A stretch of DNA of 64,000 nt from contig NZ_JAQTMS010000006.1 in NCBI RefSeq assembly GCF_028714215.1, positions 1 to 64,000 of the forward strand. The letters run 5' to 3'. Shown in pieces: positions 53,488 through 63,515 of the stretch. The notes under the pieces are model-generated. The model did not search any database. It was not told the origin of the DNA and saw only the letters and a list, made by a program, of their open reading frames with translations. Both the position numbers and the translations under genes were made by a program. How positions within the stretch are numbered: position 1 is the first letter of the stretch; every line of letters starts with the position of its first letter. This DNA comes from Rhodoferax sp. (GTDB taxonomy: Bacteria; Pseudomonadota; Gammaproteobacteria; Burkholderiales; Burkholderiaceae_C).

Positions 53488-54684
53488 CTATGGATGATTG
53501 CAGACCATTGATAAGAAAAGCTTTTGGAATTTGGTCTGCATTCTTTCAACCGAAAACTCTGCATCAAATCGCACCTTCCCTGCCTGCCCCAGGCGAGCGC
53601 GCATGGCATCGTCACACAACAGCGTCTCAAGCACCGCAGCCAGTGCGTCGGCATCGCGCGGGTTAAATGTCAGCCCGGTAATGCCGTCCACAACGATTTC
53701 AGTCAGGCCGCCAAAACGTGCGGCAACCACCGGCTTGCCCATGGCCATGGCTTCCACGGCCACCAGGCCAAAAGGCTCTGGTTCGGTTGAGGGTACGCAT
53801 ACGATGTCAAGCGCCGCGTAGGCTGGCCAGATGTCATTGGAAAAACCCTGCATCACGATATGGTCGCGCATCGGTGATCGGGCGATCCGCTGACTTAGCT
53901 GAAGCTCGAAATTCTCCTGCCCGGGCGGCGGGCTGCCGATGAATACGACGGAGAAATCCTTGATTCCCTTGCCGTGCAAAATCTCTACTGCGTCCAGCAA
54001 CAAGCCGTGACCCTTCCAGCGGTTGATGCGGCCGACCAGGCCAATGGCCAGTCGACTGCCCCCAGGGTGAAACTTGCGAAGCAGTTCCTCGATGTGGTTC
54101 TTATCGATCCGGCTCGGCGCGTGCACTCCATTCCAGATCACGCTCATTTTCTTCTTCAGGCTGGCTTGCGCACCAGCGAGCCATTGGTAAGTAGCCTGGG
54201 AGTTGCACACAACATGGTCCGCGAAAAATTGCAGCAGCAAGGGGAAGATGCGTGCCGCAACCCACGGGTGTTCAATGATCTCGTGCACATGCCAGAGGTG
54301 GGGCAGGCGACGCTTGTGAGCCCATAGCGCGCCACCTAGCACGGCTATCGTATTGGAGTGCACAAGATCCACCTTGCGCCCGCGCAATACCCGGTCATAG
54401 GCGGGCAACGCAGCCCGTTTTTCGCGCACCAGTTCCAGCACGCCTTTGAAACTGAATCTTGCGCGGGTCACCTTGAGCATCGGAAGTACATGGAACTCGA
54501 TTCCGCGTTGCTCAAGTTCCTGCGTAAGCAGGCCAGTGTCCGGCAGCAATACAACTGACTGGCCGCCCAGCTTCTTTACTCCTTCGGCCAGATACAACAG
54601 GATCTTGTCGGAACCATACATGTCCGAGGACTGGTGAAAAAAGGCAATCAACTTGCCTTGCAGAGGCAAACTGCGCGTGTTCAC
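53488..54684 (-). CDS. Glycosyltransferase family 4
   Basis: 398 residues with the GT-B fold: N-terminal SSDMYGSDKILLYLAEG, then the C-terminal RINRWKGHGLLLDAVE and EPEPFGLVAVEAMAMG, which is the E-x7-E loop that holds the nucleotide sugar. It builds the repeat unit of the exopolysaccharide. GC-rich, unlike the genes on its downstream side. Its start overlaps the end of the GT2 gene upstream by four bases. Confidence 0.9.
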   Translation of the reverse strand: MNTRSLPLQGKLIAFFHQSSDMYGSDKILLYLAEGVKKLGGQSVVLLPDTGLLTQELEQRGIEFHVLPMLKVTRARFSFKGVLELVREKRAALPAYDRVLRGRKVDLVHSNTIAVLGGALWAHKRRLPHLWHVHEIIEHPWVAARIFPLLLQFFADHVVCNSQATYQWLAGAQASLKKKMSVIWNGVHAPSRIDKNHIEELLRKFHPGGSRLAIGLVGRINRWKGHGLLLDAVEILHGKGIKDFSVVFIGSPPPGQENFELQLSQRIARSPMRDHIVMQGFSNDIWPAYAALDIVCVPSTEPEPFGLVAVEAMAMGKPVVAARFGGLTEIVVDGITGLTFNPRDADALAAVLETLLCDDAMRARLGQAGKVRFDAEFSVERMQTKFQKLFLSMVCNHP

Positions 54685-55571
54685 GATGGCTCCACCGAGT
54701 GGACTTCATCGGCTCGTCCTTCCAGATCTGCGAGGCTGTAGCGCCCGCCCAGCCTGGTCGCCACGACTTCGACATAGCGGGGTGTTTCGTCCACCGCATA
54801 GCGATAGCAAATTGTCTCCGAGCGATAGCCGCCGCTGAACAGGCGCTCGATACGACGCCCGAGCATGATGAGCTGCCGCAGCGACTTGCTGCGAAAGGCA
54901 CCAAATTGCCGGCGGATTTTTTCGACTTCTTTCGCCATCTCCGGGTGTGTGCTGAGATTGCTTCCGTCTATGCCAAACACGGACAAATATTCCGGAATGT
55001 GTTTGATCACCGTCCCGGCCGCGGCGACGCGCAAAATCAGATCCTTGTCGGCCGCATAGCGGTATTGGCTGTCCAGGCGAAGCAAGCCGCTATCCCACAG
55101 GTGCCTGCGGTAAAAAATGGTTGCCGACTGCATGTTGAGAAAACCATTGACCACATAGGCACGACGGAACGGAATCTCCCGGCGCAACGCCACCGGACGG
55201 CCCAGTAAATCGGCGACGATGTAGTTGCCGAATACCACATCCACCTCGGGGTGCATATCGAAAAATGTCTGTACCCTGGCCAAGGTACCGGGCAAGTATT
55301 GTTCATCCGAATTCAGCCACGAGAGAAACTCGCCTCTGGATCGGGCCCAGGCGCGGTTGATGGCGTCGTACATGCCGGTGTCTTTTTCACTCACGGCCTG
55401 CAGCTCAGACTGCTCCGACAGCCACGCGGGTGTCCCATCCGAGGATTGGGCGTCCTGCACCAGATGTTCCAGCGTTACGCCGCTCTGCCCGCGTACCGAG
55501 CCGACGCAGCGCTTCAGCTTGTCCAGCGAGTTGCGCGTCGGGGTGGCGATGGAAAAGCGGACGCTGGTCAT
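54681..55571 (-). CDS. Glycosyltransferase family 2 (WcaA-like)
   Basis: 296 residues with the GT-A fold. FSIATPTRNSLDKLKRC opens the protein, and QDAQSSDGTP and WLNSDEQYLPGTL hold the nucleotide and metal-binding Asp residues. FYRRHLWDSG and AADKDLILR are typical of transferases that add one sugar to a lipid-linked unit. It lies between the GT4 and an acetyltransferase gene on the minus strand. Confidence 0.9.
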   Translation of the reverse strand: MTSVRFSIATPTRNSLDKLKRCVGSVRGQSGVTLEHLVQDAQSSDGTPAWLSEQSELQAVSEKDTGMYDAINRAWARSRGEFLSWLNSDEQYLPGTLARVQTFFDMHPEVDVVFGNYIVADLLGRPVALRREIPFRRAYVVNGFLNMQSATIFYRRHLWDSGLLRLDSQYRYAADKDLILRVAAAGTVIKHIPEYLSVFGIDGSNLSTHPEMAKEVEKIRRQFGAFRSKSLRQLIMLGRRIERLFSGGYRSETICYRYAVDETPRYVEVVATRLGGRYSLADLEGRADEVHSVEPS

Positions 55572-55587
55572 GTTGTTGTCTGTTCTC

Positions 55588-56259
55588 TTATACCAATTGC
55601 GTCTTCATCCAATGATCGAGTTCGAGAGGGTCGATCAGGCCGCTTGGCGAGATCAGGCGGGTCATGCGCTCGATATCTCGATCAGATCTATTCCACCATT
55701 GAAGCCTTAACAGGTTACTTATTGTTTGTTCGTCAAATCTGTAGCGAATCACTTTTGCTGGATTGCCAACAGCTATTGCGTAAGGGGGGATATCTTTTGT
55801 AACGATTGAACCGGCGCCAATGATTGCGCCATCGCCAATCGAAATGCCACCCATGACTAGGCTATTTGCGCCAATCCAAACATCATTACCGAGTACGACA
55901 GGAATAGCCTCCTCAAAGTTGGGAAATTTTGCGATCTGGAGTAGCGTTTGCGAGCCGGTGGAATAGAACGCGGGATGTGTCGACAGGAAATTAGTAGGAT
56001 GACGCCCTAAACCGATCCGGACTCCCTGCCCAATACTACAGAACTTTCCCGTAGAGACATTCGAAAGACTCGCTCCGGCTATGTATGTCGCGCGCCCTAG
56101 CTGACACGAAAACAGTTTCGAATCACGCTGCAGACTTACATATTCATTGAATTCGCAGTCGGCGGTAGCGTAAGTTAAAAAATGCGCCTTGAACCCAACC
56201 AAGGTCTTGCTGTAGTTTCTTCTGCGAAAGAAGCTCCAGCGCATGCTATCTGGAATCAT
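55588..56259 (-). CDS. Left-handed beta-helix acetyltransferase (CatB/WbbJ-like)
   Basis: 223 residues from ATG 56259, with GGAG seven bases upstream. A longer reading runs far into the flippase gene and is not used. The hexapeptide repeats [16 protein letters not shown] and [52 protein letters not shown] form the beta-helix and active-site loop of the xenobiotic acetyltransferase group. It should acetylate a sugar on the repeat unit. Moderately AT-rich. Confidence 0.88.
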   Translation of the reverse strand: MIPDSMRWSFFRRRNYSKTLVGFKAHFLTYATADCEFNEYVSLQRDSKLFSCQLGRATYIAGASLSNVSTGKFCSIGQGVRIGLGRHPTNFLSTHPAFYSTGSQTLLQIAKFPNFEEAIPVVLGNDVWIGANSLVMGGISIGDGAIIGAGSIVTKDIPPYAIAVGNPAKVIRYRFDEQTISNLLRLQWWNRSDRDIERMTRLISPSGLIDPLELDHWMKTQLV

Positions 56260-57562
56260 TTGGTTCTCCAGATTTGTAACTAAAGTAGAGCCGAGCCCAT
56301 GGCCATAAAGCGCGAGTCTGCATTTGACCAATTTCACGTAGTGCTGGGAACAGGAACGATGAAAAATATCCGGAGAGAAAATAAGAGATGACAGTCGCGA
56401 TCGCCGCCCCAATGGCTCCAAAAAACGGTATCAGAACGAGGTTCATCATAACGTTGATAACCAACCCAATCACTGTAACAGTGGGCGCGTAGCGCTGCAG
56501 CCCGACGGCAGCCAGCCAGCGGTGGCGTGCTGTATTCATGGCAATAGCCACGCAACTCCAAGCATGAATATAGAAGATATTTACCGAGCGTTCGTAGCCC
56601 GCCCCAAACACTGCATTGATCACTGGCCCGGCCAATATCAGCGCCAACAGCGTTACGACCAGTGAACCGCCGACCGCCAAATCAAACAGCATTTGCCCAT
56701 GCTGACTATCGGTTGTCTGGTTGGCGTCGAGAAACCGTCTCGCTAACACTGGATACGCCGAATCTACGAGAACGACCGGCACCATGTAGATCACTTCAGA
56801 TAGTTTTTGCGCTAGGCTGTAGATGCCGGTTTCGATATTGGTCGACAGGTAGCCCAGCATCACTACATCGATCTTCATGTAAATGATGATGGCGGTTGTG
56901 CTCAGCAGGTAGGGCCAACTCTCGCGCACCAACGCAACGATCAGTTGACGGTCTACAGCCCTGCGATGAACGGGGGACACGCTCAGATAGGCCAGGACGA
57001 GACCAATGCTTGTCACCAGGGCTTCTAAGCTCACGGTCCAGGCCAATGCCATGACGCCGAAACCAAGAAGGAGGCAGGCGACCTTGGCGATGGCGGCAAG
57101 CAAGGTACCCGTGATGCGCGCCGCAGCCGGGCGTACGGGCAAAGTTTTGGCTTTGAACCAGTAATCAAAAATGTTTACTGGGCTGAGCAGAATGCTCAGG
57201 CTGACAACCAGCGTGACTGACAGCGCCACCGGGTCATCGTTCTCCAGGACATAGGCCAGCACGACGGCAAGCGCAAAAACCATCAGGCCGAAAACGGTCC
57301 GCAATACCAGCGCTGCACCGAGTACCTCGCCCGCCTGTTGCGTCTGCGTGAGACGCAGGATGACGGGCGTATCCAGGCCCATGGTGGCTACCGTCATCAG
57401 TATGGCCACCAGGGCCGAGGCAGCGTTCAGGATGCCGAACTGCTCCGGCCCCAATTGCCGGGCAATCCAGAACGACACGGCCGCAACTGCGGTCAGCCGG
57501 ACCAGGTTTTCGGCGAGTAGCACCACACTGCTGGAGGCAACCTCGCGGGCTCCGACTTTCAT
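56246..57562 (-). CDS. Wzx-type oligosaccharide flippase
   Basis: 438 residues from ATG 57562, with GAGGG seven bases upstream. A longer start, 33 codons earlier, is possible but overlaps the gap. Twelve or so membrane helices and the opening [30 protein letters not shown] are typical of MATE-type polysaccharide flippases, which turn undecaprenyl-linked repeat units across the inner membrane. It overlaps the acetyltransferase gene by 14 bases. It pairs with the Wzy-like polymerase downstream. Confidence 0.9.
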   Translation of the reverse strand: MKVGAREVASSSVVLLAENLVRLTAVAAVSFWIARQLGPEQFGILNAASALVAILMTVATMGLDTPVILRLTQTQQAGEVLGAALVLRTVFGLMVFALAVVLAYVLENDDPVALSVTLVVSLSILLSPVNIFDYWFKAKTLPVRPAAARITGTLLAAIAKVACLLLGFGVMALAWTVSLEALVTSIGLVLAYLSVSPVHRRAVDRQLIVALVRESWPYLLSTTAIIIYMKIDVVMLGYLSTNIETGIYSLAQKLSEVIYMVPVVLVDSAYPVLARRFLDANQTTDSQHGQMLFDLAVGGSLVVTLLALILAGPVINAVFGAGYERSVNIFYIHAWSCVAIAMNTARHRWLAAVGLQRYAPTVTVIGLVINVMMNLVLIPFFGAIGAAIATVISYFLSGYFSSFLFPALREIGQMQTRALWPWARLYFSYKSGEPNDSR

Positions 57563-57629
57563 GCAGCGCCCTCGATTGAAGCGGGCGTCTGGACGGTACC
57601 CAATGTGGCGGCAATAGGAGCGACTCGTT

Positions 57630-58322
57630 TCATGGATTGGCGAGGGGGCGGTCAGTACCAAGGAGTGAGGGTTTGTCCCTTTCCAGCATGGCCTTTGTCA
57701 GATCGCCGACAAACTTTTCCTGTTTGCCATAGGCGTTGGCGGGATCGGAATCGATACTCGACACACGAAACAGCAAACCATCCGCTATCAGACCTCTTAT
57801 GCCGTATGAAAGTCTTGCAAATCCTTGTTCCAGGTTGCCGCGCACGATTTTGTTACCGATTCGAACCCAGTAGGTAAGCGGTTCGAGGCGGGCGCCAAGT
57901 TGTGTTTGCAGCCGCATGGCGGGTACTTTTCTGTCGCCTATTTGGAGGGATACCTTTTCCTGGTGCGAAAGTTTAAATCCTTGTGCCGAATAGCACACTT
58001 CCGGGCGATGCACTTGCAGGTCGCGCGATTGATCGCCGCCGTAGGCAATCGACAGCATGATGCGGTAGCCGGTCGAGTCAACGTAGGTTTTTGACAGGGT
58101 CTGGCTGTAGATCTCGTCGAGCATTTGCTGCTCCTGGGGATTGACGATTTGCTGGCCGCTTTGTTTGATCTCGTGCCAGTCGCCAAAAGACCCGGGAACT
58201 ACTTTTTCCAGATGGACTGGGGTCTGATCGGCAATCTTGTGTGTTGGCCGGATGGAGAGAGCCAGTCCGGCCGAAGCGAGCATCAACACCATCAACAAAA
58301 TGCTTTTGAAATGGGGCTTCAT
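57630..58322 (-). CDS. epsI: EpsI family protein (exosortase B-associated)
   Basis: 230 residues with one N-terminal membrane segment (about 8-24). The conserved EpsI text SIAYGGDQSRDLQVHRPEVCYSAQGF spans about 92-117 and includes a conserved Cys and His. EpsI domains sit next to or are fused with exosortases. Their exact role is unknown but they are required for exopolysaccharide in methanolan-type clusters. It lies 12 bases after the exosortase gene. Confidence 0.9.
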   Translation of the reverse strand: MKPHFKSILLMVLMLASAGLALSIRPTHKIADQTPVHLEKVVPGSFGDWHEIKQSGQQIVNPQEQQMLDEIYSQTLSKTYVDSTGYRIMLSIAYGGDQSRDLQVHRPEVCYSAQGFKLSHQEKVSLQIGDRKVPAMRLQTQLGARLEPLTYWVRIGNKIVRGNLEQGFARLSYGIRGLIADGLLFRVSSIDSDPANAYGKQEKFVGDLTKAMLERDKPSLLGTDRPLANP

Positions 58323-58334
58323 GGGAGCAGAGGC

Positions 58335-59228
58335 CTAACGGGCGCCCGCTTTGCGCTGATTGCGATAGGCCTCGAAGGTTTGCAAGGCGGTGTCGAAGCT
58401 GATGATCAGCAACAGCGCACTCAAAAACAGCACCATGCCAGCAAAGCCGTGTAAAAAGCTCTGGCCGGCGGCGTCGCCAAAATGGTAGGTGATGAGGCTT
58501 AGTGCCATCACACGGATGACGTTCGCGGTAAACGAGATGGGCACGATCAAAATCGCCAGGCCGACGTTTCTGAAGAAGGAATCACGGCGCACAAGGTTAA
58601 GGTACAGCAGACCCAGCGCTTCCAGCGTCAGCAAGGTGTGCAGGCCGGCGCAGGCGTCGGCCACCAGCAGCATATATTGACCAATCTGCAAAATGACACC
58701 GTTGCGGCCGATCGGGTAGCCGGCCCAGAACAAGATGTTTTCGGCCACGTAAGACACGGCCATCTTCATCGGCATGGTGACGGTGTCCACGACCACGCCG
58801 GGCAGCGGAATCATGAACAGCATGAAAAAAAGCGCAAACCACTGCGCTTTGAGGGCTGCGCTGCCGCGCTGCTGCAGCAGCAACCCCAGCAGCAGCCAGA
58901 CGGCAGAGCCAATCTCGAACATCAGGATGTCTTGCGACCGGCCCACCGCGTACAGCAGTAAACCAAAAATGAAGATCGGCCAACCCCAATGGCTGCCGGC
59001 TTGACCTTGCGCCGCAATCTCCATCGCGCCCCAGTTGCGGTGCAGCAGCCAAAGCGAGATGCCCAGCACAATGGGGCCGTGCATCTGCTCGTCCGAGCTC
59101 CAGATGCCGGTAACCAAGCCGTACAAGCTGGGCACATACAACACCGCCAGACCAATCATGATCGGCAGCCATGCCAGCAATTCGGCGCGTGAGGGTTGCG
59201 CCCGCGATGACCAGGGCTCAGGCATCAT
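58335..59228 (-). CDS. xrtB: Exosortase B
   Basis: 297 residues, eight or so membrane helices. The exosortase triad is in place: C193 in ADACAGLHTL, R239 in ANVIRVMAL and H260 in SFLHGFAG. Exosortases cut and sort proteins with a C-terminal PEP-CTERM tail during exopolysaccharide production. XrtB is the version found in betaproteobacterial eps clusters. It overlaps the EpsG gene by 11 bases. No PEP-CTERM target is visible in this window. Confidence 0.93.
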   Translation of the reverse strand: MMPEPWSSRAQPSRAELLAWLPIMIGLAVLYVPSLYGLVTGIWSSDEQMHGPIVLGISLWLLHRNWGAMEIAAQGQAGSHWGWPIFIFGLLLYAVGRSQDILMFEIGSAVWLLLGLLLQQRGSAALKAQWFALFFMLFMIPLPGVVVDTVTMPMKMAVSYVAENILFWAGYPIGRNGVILQIGQYMLLVADACAGLHTLLTLEALGLLYLNLVRRDSFFRNVGLAILIVPISFTANVIRVMALSLITYHFGDAAGQSFLHGFAGMVLFLSALLLIISFDTALQTFEAYRNQRKAGAR

Positions 59229-60084
59229 TGAGGACTGAACCTACCAGCGTTACCCCGCCGTCTCGCAGGCGCTGGGCCAGCAGGGCTACGCTCGGCAGCA
59301 GACTTTGATTCTTGCGTGCCACCATCAGCGCGGCGCCAGCGCGGGCGGCGATGATTTCGGCATCGGCAAAGTCATCTCCGGCCGGGGTGTCGATGACGAT
59401 CACGTCAAACTGTTGGGCGGCAGTGCCCAGCAGTTGACCAAAGTCGGGGCGGCCCAACAGCTCTTGCGGGTTGGGCGGCACAGCCCCTGCCGGCAGCACG
59501 CTCAGGCCCGGCAGACTGGGCACCGGCACACCCGCTTCGATTCCCGCGCGGTCGGCCAGGATGCCGGACAAGCCGGCACTCTTGCCCAGCTTGAACAAAC
59601 TGTGCTGCCCCTGGTTCGGTGCGGCGCGCAGGTCGGCATCCAGCAGTAGGGTGCGCTGACCTTGTTGCGCAAACACAATAGCCAGGTTGGCGGCAATGAA
59701 GGTGCGGCCATCGCCTTTGCCAGCGCTTACCACCGCGATGACTTTGTGCAGGGGGTCGGTGTTGAACCAGCGCAGCATCAACTGGCTGCGCACGGCCCGC
59801 AGGTTTTCACCAACCACGCTAAAGGGTTTGTAGGCTGCCACCAGTTCCGGACTCAGGCTGCTGTCCTGCTGGTTCAGGTAGGCGTAGTCAAACTGCTTGG
59901 ACAAGGCAAAGGCCACGTCTTCCGGGGTCAGTAGCTTGAGCGCAATGGCGGCGTCGCCAAACTGAAGTTGGTGTTGTTGCTGGTGCTCCATGATGCGTGC
60001 GGCATCCGCGCTGCTCAGGCGGCCGGCTTCCACCAGGATGTTGCCAATCGAGCGGGCAGCGCCCGTAGGGACGACTGTAGTCAT
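59218..60084 (-). CDS. epsG: EpsG chain-length determinant tyrosine kinase
   Basis: 288 residues. An N-terminal helical part (ILVEAGRLSSADAARIMEHQ) resembles a type II secretion GspE N-domain. The BY-kinase domain follows with SAGKGDGRTFIAANLAI, where the usual Walker A Lys is Arg, then LLLDADLR and VIVIDTPAGDDFADA as Walker A' and B. It controls chain length with EpsF. The Arg in place of Lys is normal for EpsG. There is no Tyr-rich tail. Start overlaps the EpsF stop by four bases. Confidence 0.9.
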   Translation of the reverse strand: MTTVVPTGAARSIGNILVEAGRLSSADAARIMEHQQQHQLQFGDAAIALKLLTPEDVAFALSKQFDYAYLNQQDSSLSPELVAAYKPFSVVGENLRAVRSQLMLRWFNTDPLHKVIAVVSAGKGDGRTFIAANLAIVFAQQGQRTLLLDADLRAAPNQGQHSLFKLGKSAGLSGILADRAGIEAGVPVPSLPGLSVLPAGAVPPNPQELLGRPDFGQLLGTAAQQFDVIVIDTPAGDDFADAEIIAARAGAALMVARKNQSLLPSVALLAQRLRDGGVTLVGSVLNDA

Positions 60085-61460
60085 GCGCGCACTCCGAAGC
60101 GAAACCGCATGCGCGGCGGGGGCACTGCCGAAGTGATGATGCCCAGCACCGGCAAGTCCAGCGCATCCGCCAGGTCTTGCGCCGAGCGTACGTAACGCTT
60201 GGCCAACTCCATCATCAGCGCCAGTCCTATGCCCAGCAGCGTGCCTATGAAGATTGAAACCAACAGGTTTAGAAGTATGCGCGGTTTGGACGGCTCAGCC
60301 GGCACAGTGGCCGCGTTAAGCACCAGGATATTGGTCTGGTTGGTCTGGCTTTCGATGTTGGTCTGTGAGGCGCGCTGGCTGACCATTTCAAAGGCCCGCT
60401 GGGCCGATTCAATGTCACGGCGCAGCACGTTAAGTTCATCGCGCTGTTTGTTGATTTTCAGCACACGGCTCTTTTGGGTTGACAGTGCGCTTTTGAGTTG
60501 TTTTTCGCGCTGTTTTCCAACTTGGTAGGTGGTTTCAATAGAGCTTGTGATTTTCCGTGTTTCTGCTTCCAGCTGGGCCTTCAGTGTGGCCAGCTCTGCC
60601 TCCGTACGCTGGGTCTGGGGGTGATTCTTGCCGAGGTTGATGTTGCTCTCGGTGAGCTTGGCTTCCAGTCGGGCAATATCGGCTTTCAGACCGTTGATCA
60701 GCGGGCTTTGCATGACTTCAGCAATAGTGTCGGCCTTGGCATTTTTGCGCTTGCTTTGACTGTCAGTGGTCTGACCCTCAATGCCGGTGAGTTGGCTCGA
60801 TGTTTCGTTGAGCTTGGCGGTCTCAAAGTCCAGTCGTTCATCGATAGAAGTGATGCCGTTTTTTTGCTGGTAGGCCGACAAGGCTTTTTGGGCCACTTCG
60901 AGCTTGTCGCGCGCCGCCTTGGTTTGTGCATCAAAAAATGTGGCGTATTGGCGGGCTGGAGAGAGACGCAAATCCAGGTTGACGTCCATATAGGCCTGAG
61001 CGTAAGCGTTGGCTACCGCGGCGCTAAAGTCAGGGTCGGTACCGGTGTAATTGATGTTGATGACGTTGCTCTCGCGCGAGGGCTTGACGTCCAGATTTTT
61101 TTGCAGCAGGTTGGCCAGCCAGTCTATGAGTTGGCCTTTGCCCTTGGTGGCTTCCTGCCATTGTTGCTTGATGACAGCGCTTTCGTCCATACGCAGCAGT
61201 TTGACGACGCCCTTGGCTACACGGTCGCTGTTGATGATGTCGATTTGGGTGGCCATGTATCCCGGTGCCATCATGCCCTGCAGCAGCAGGCCGCTGACGG
61301 CGTCAGGCGACTTGACGTCCACCACCATGGCGGCGCTGGCAGTGTATTGCTTGGGGAGCAGCAGGCTGACGATCAAAGTGCCGGCCACCGTTACTGCCAA
61401 GGCAAGCAGTGCCACACGATATCGGGCACGAAGGATGAGCAGAAATTGCTGAAGGGTCAT
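60081..61460 (-). CDS. epsF: EpsF chain-length determinant (Wzz domain)
   Basis: 459 residues. An N-terminal Wzz membrane segment (about 15-35) leads to a large coiled-coil periplasmic region at about 170-390. A second membrane helix (ILLNLLVSIFIGTLLGIGLALMMEL) lies at about 402-426. Together with EpsG it sets polymer length. No Shine-Dalgarno stands directly before the ATG, and the base run there is the end of an intergenic repeat (see repeat at 61466). Confidence 0.92.
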   Translation of the reverse strand: MTLQQFLLILRARYRVALLALAVTVAGTLIVSLLLPKQYTASAAMVVDVKSPDAVSGLLLQGMMAPGYMATQIDIINSDRVAKGVVKLLRMDESAVIKQQWQEATKGKGQLIDWLANLLQKNLDVKPSRESNVININYTGTDPDFSAAVANAYAQAYMDVNLDLRLSPARQYATFFDAQTKAARDKLEVAQKALSAYQQKNGITSIDERLDFETAKLNETSSQLTGIEGQTTDSQSKRKNAKADTIAEVMQSPLINGLKADIARLEAKLTESNINLGKNHPQTQRTEAELATLKAQLEAETRKITSSIETTYQVGKQREKQLKSALSTQKSRVLKINKQRDELNVLRRDIESAQRAFEMVSQRASQTNIESQTNQTNILVLNAATVPAEPSKPRILLNLLVSIFIGTLLGIGLALMMELAKRYVRSAQDLADALDLPVLGIITSAVPPPRMRFRFGVRA

Positions 61461-61465
61461 AAGGA

Positions 61466-61534
61466 GATCATGGATCCCGGCCTTCGCCGGGATGACAACA
61501 AGTAAGGGCGGGATGACAACAAATGATAGAGGGG
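61466..61534. repeat. GTCATCCCG repeat with hairpin upstream of epsF
   Basis: On the minus strand the text TTGTTGTCATCCCG occurs twice in tandem (near 61491-61504 and 61511-61524), and a third weaker copy follows. One copy is joined to CCCGGCGAAGGCCGGG, a perfect stem at 61476-61491 with a GAAG loop. It resembles the widespread GTCATCCCCGCGAAGGCGGGG intergenic elements of proteobacteria. It lies directly in front of the epsF start. The rest of the 168-base gap 61461-61628 shows nothing else. Confidence 0.6.
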
Positions 61535-61628
61535 CAATAACAAGTGAGGGTGAGCCGGCAACATGGAGCGGTGGGTCGAGGACGAGTGAAGCCAGGTCGA
61601 CAGGTGACGATAGAAGGAAAGCATTGGG

Positions 61629-62450
61629 TCAGAAGATGCTTTCTTTGACGTAAATAACGTCATTGGGCAGTACCGGGTCGGTTAGCTGTGGCTCAATGAG
61701 CTGAATGCTGCCGTCGGCAGCTCTGCGGTGCAGGCGCAGGCGTTTTTCGCTGCCACGGGCAGTGGGGCCACCGCCTTGCGCCAGTGCCTGCATGATGGTC
61801 ATGTCGCGCTCGACGCGAAACGCACCGGGGCGCTGGGCTTCACCGTAGATGTAGAACACGGGCGCCCGGTGTACATAAATGCTGTCGCCGCCTTGCAGCA
61901 CGATGTTGTCTTGCAGTTTGTCATCCAGAAAGATGGACGGGATGTCGATTTGCTTGCGAAACTGTTTGCCGTTGCGCACCCCGACGACGATGGCAATATC
62001 GTCACCCCCCGCAGTGGCACCGCCGGCATTGGCCAGCATGTCGCTCAGGCGCGTGTTGGCGGTTTCCAGCGGAAAGCGACCGGGTCGGTTGACTTGGCCC
62101 AGCACCGACACCTGATTGCCGCGGATTTGCATCAGCACGATGTTGACCTGCGGGTTTTGGATGAAGCCACCGGTTTGCAGCGCATCGGCAATTTTCTTCT
62201 CCGCCACGGCAATCGACAGACCACCGAGTTGCACCGCACCGATCAGCGGGTAGGTGATGGAACCGTTCTCGGAGACGCGGGTTTCAATCGTCAGGTCGGG
62301 ATTTTGAAATACCTGGATCCGGATCGCGTCGCCGGCGCCTAGCGGGTAGTCCGTGGCTGGGCTTTGAGCCTGGGCCTGTGCGACCAGATTGGAAAATGCC
62401 AGCATGGCTGCTAGCAGAAGATACGGTATGCGAAACAGTCGCTGAGTCAT
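61629..62450 (-). CDS. epsE: EpsE polysaccharide export protein (Wza-like)
   Basis: 273 residues with a signal peptide (cleavage near VAQAQAQ, about residue 28). The polysaccharide export sequence LGAGDAIRIQVFQNPDLTIETRVSENGSITYPLIG (two short parts of which are diagnostic) leads into an SLBB domain with GNQVSVLGQVNRPGRFPL. The protein is an outer-membrane channel or its periplasmic part for polymer export. There is no lipobox Cys, as is common in this subgroup. It precedes epsF. Confidence 0.92.
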   Translation of the reverse strand: MTQRLFRIPYLLLAAMLAFSNLVAQAQAQSPATDYPLGAGDAIRIQVFQNPDLTIETRVSENGSITYPLIGAVQLGGLSIAVAEKKIADALQTGGFIQNPQVNIVLMQIRGNQVSVLGQVNRPGRFPLETANTRLSDMLANAGGATAGGDDIAIVVGVRNGKQFRKQIDIPSIFLDDKLQDNIVLQGGDSIYVHRAPVFYIYGEAQRPGAFRVERDMTIMQALAQGGGPTARGSEKRLRLHRRAADGSIQLIEPQLTDPVLPNDVIYVKESIF

Positions 62451-62504
62451 GGAATTGGGGTCCGGGTAAACGTTGTGTGCGTGGTTGCAGTTTGTGCGCC
62501 GATA

Positions 62505-63503
62505 CTATTTGAGCCCGGCCACGCCTTTTTCGATGGCGGTCTGGTTTTTGTCTTCTGTGGCCGGTGATGTCGTAGTGACAGCGGGCACGCTTGCAGCAGA
62601 AACCGGCGTACCGGGCGCGTTGACAGTACTGCTGCCATCGGCCTTGGCAAACTCACCCATGTAGCTTATCTTGGCGGCGGCACGCAGTTGCTTGAGATTC
62701 GCGGCCACCGCCTCGGTGGCACGTTGGTTGGTCAAAAACTGCTCGATGCGCGGCAAAGCGGCGGCCTCGGCCACTGGCGACGATTGTGACGATGCCACGC
62801 GCAGCAGGGTGATGGCCTGGGGGCCTTCAATCACCAGGCTCTGGCCGTCTTTCAGGGCGTGGATCTGCGCCAGTCGCTCCAGTGGAATCTGTTCGGCAGC
62901 GCGGGTGGCGCTGCCGCCGTCAAATCTGATGTCTTTGCTTTTTAACCAGGTTGCCACTTCTGTGATGGGTTTGCCTGCATCCACAAAACTGCGCAGTTGC
63001 GCGGCCAAACCAGGTGCCGTGGATACGACAATTTCCTGCACATTGAAAATACGCCGCGCTGAAAACAACTGCGGGTGTTCAGCGTAGTATTTCTTGACAT
63101 CTTCTGCGCTGGGTTTAGGCAGGGCTCCGGCAATTTTTTGCATGTAGGCGCGGGCCAGAATGTCGCGCCGGGCGGCTTCAATTTGGGCCACCACTTCGGG
63201 CGAGCGATGCAGCTTGTTTTCTGTGGCCTGCTCCACCGCAAGCTGTTGGTCTATGAGTTTTTCAAGCACCTCACGAGCCATGGCTTGGGCCGCCTGGGGC
63301 GAGGCGCCAGCGGTATTGGCGCGGCTAAGTATCTGGTTGATTTGGTGTACCGAGATTTCCTCTGAGCCGACCTTTGCAGCAACCTGGGTGGCAGCCTTCT
63401 TTTCGTCTTTGTTGCCGCAGGCTGAGAGGCCAAGTAACAGCAGGATGGCCAAAATGCCGTGCTTCAGAAGGGGGTGGGAACAACGAAGGTGCGAAGTGGT
63501 CAT
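62505..63503 (-). CDS. epsD: EpsD family peptidyl-prolyl cis-trans isomerase lipoprotein
   Basis: 332 residues. A signal ending LLGLSACGNKDEKK gives a lipobox Cys. SurA N-like helices (about 40-130) are followed by a parvulin domain with FNVQEIVVST and the PLERLAQIHALKDGQS core at about 155-245. The C-terminus is Ala/Thr-rich. EpsD proteins fold outer-membrane or secreted parts of the exosortase-linked exopolysaccharide system. It lies 12 bases after the partial barrel gene at the right edge. Confidence 0.9.
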   Translation of the reverse strand: MTTSHLRCSHPLLKHGILAILLLLGLSACGNKDEKKAATQVAAKVGSEEISVHQINQILSRANTAGASPQAAQAMAREVLEKLIDQQLAVEQATENKLHRSPEVVAQIEAARRDILARAYMQKIAGALPKPSAEDVKKYYAEHPQLFSARRIFNVQEIVVSTAPGLAAQLRSFVDAGKPITEVATWLKSKDIRFDGGSATRAAEQIPLERLAQIHALKDGQSLVIEGPQAITLLRVASSQSSPVAEAAALPRIEQFLTNQRATEAVAANLKQLRAAAKISYMGEFAKADGSSTVNAPGTPVSAASVPAVTTTSPATEDKNQTAIEKGVAGLK

Positions 63504-63515
63504 GTTGCTAAAGAA

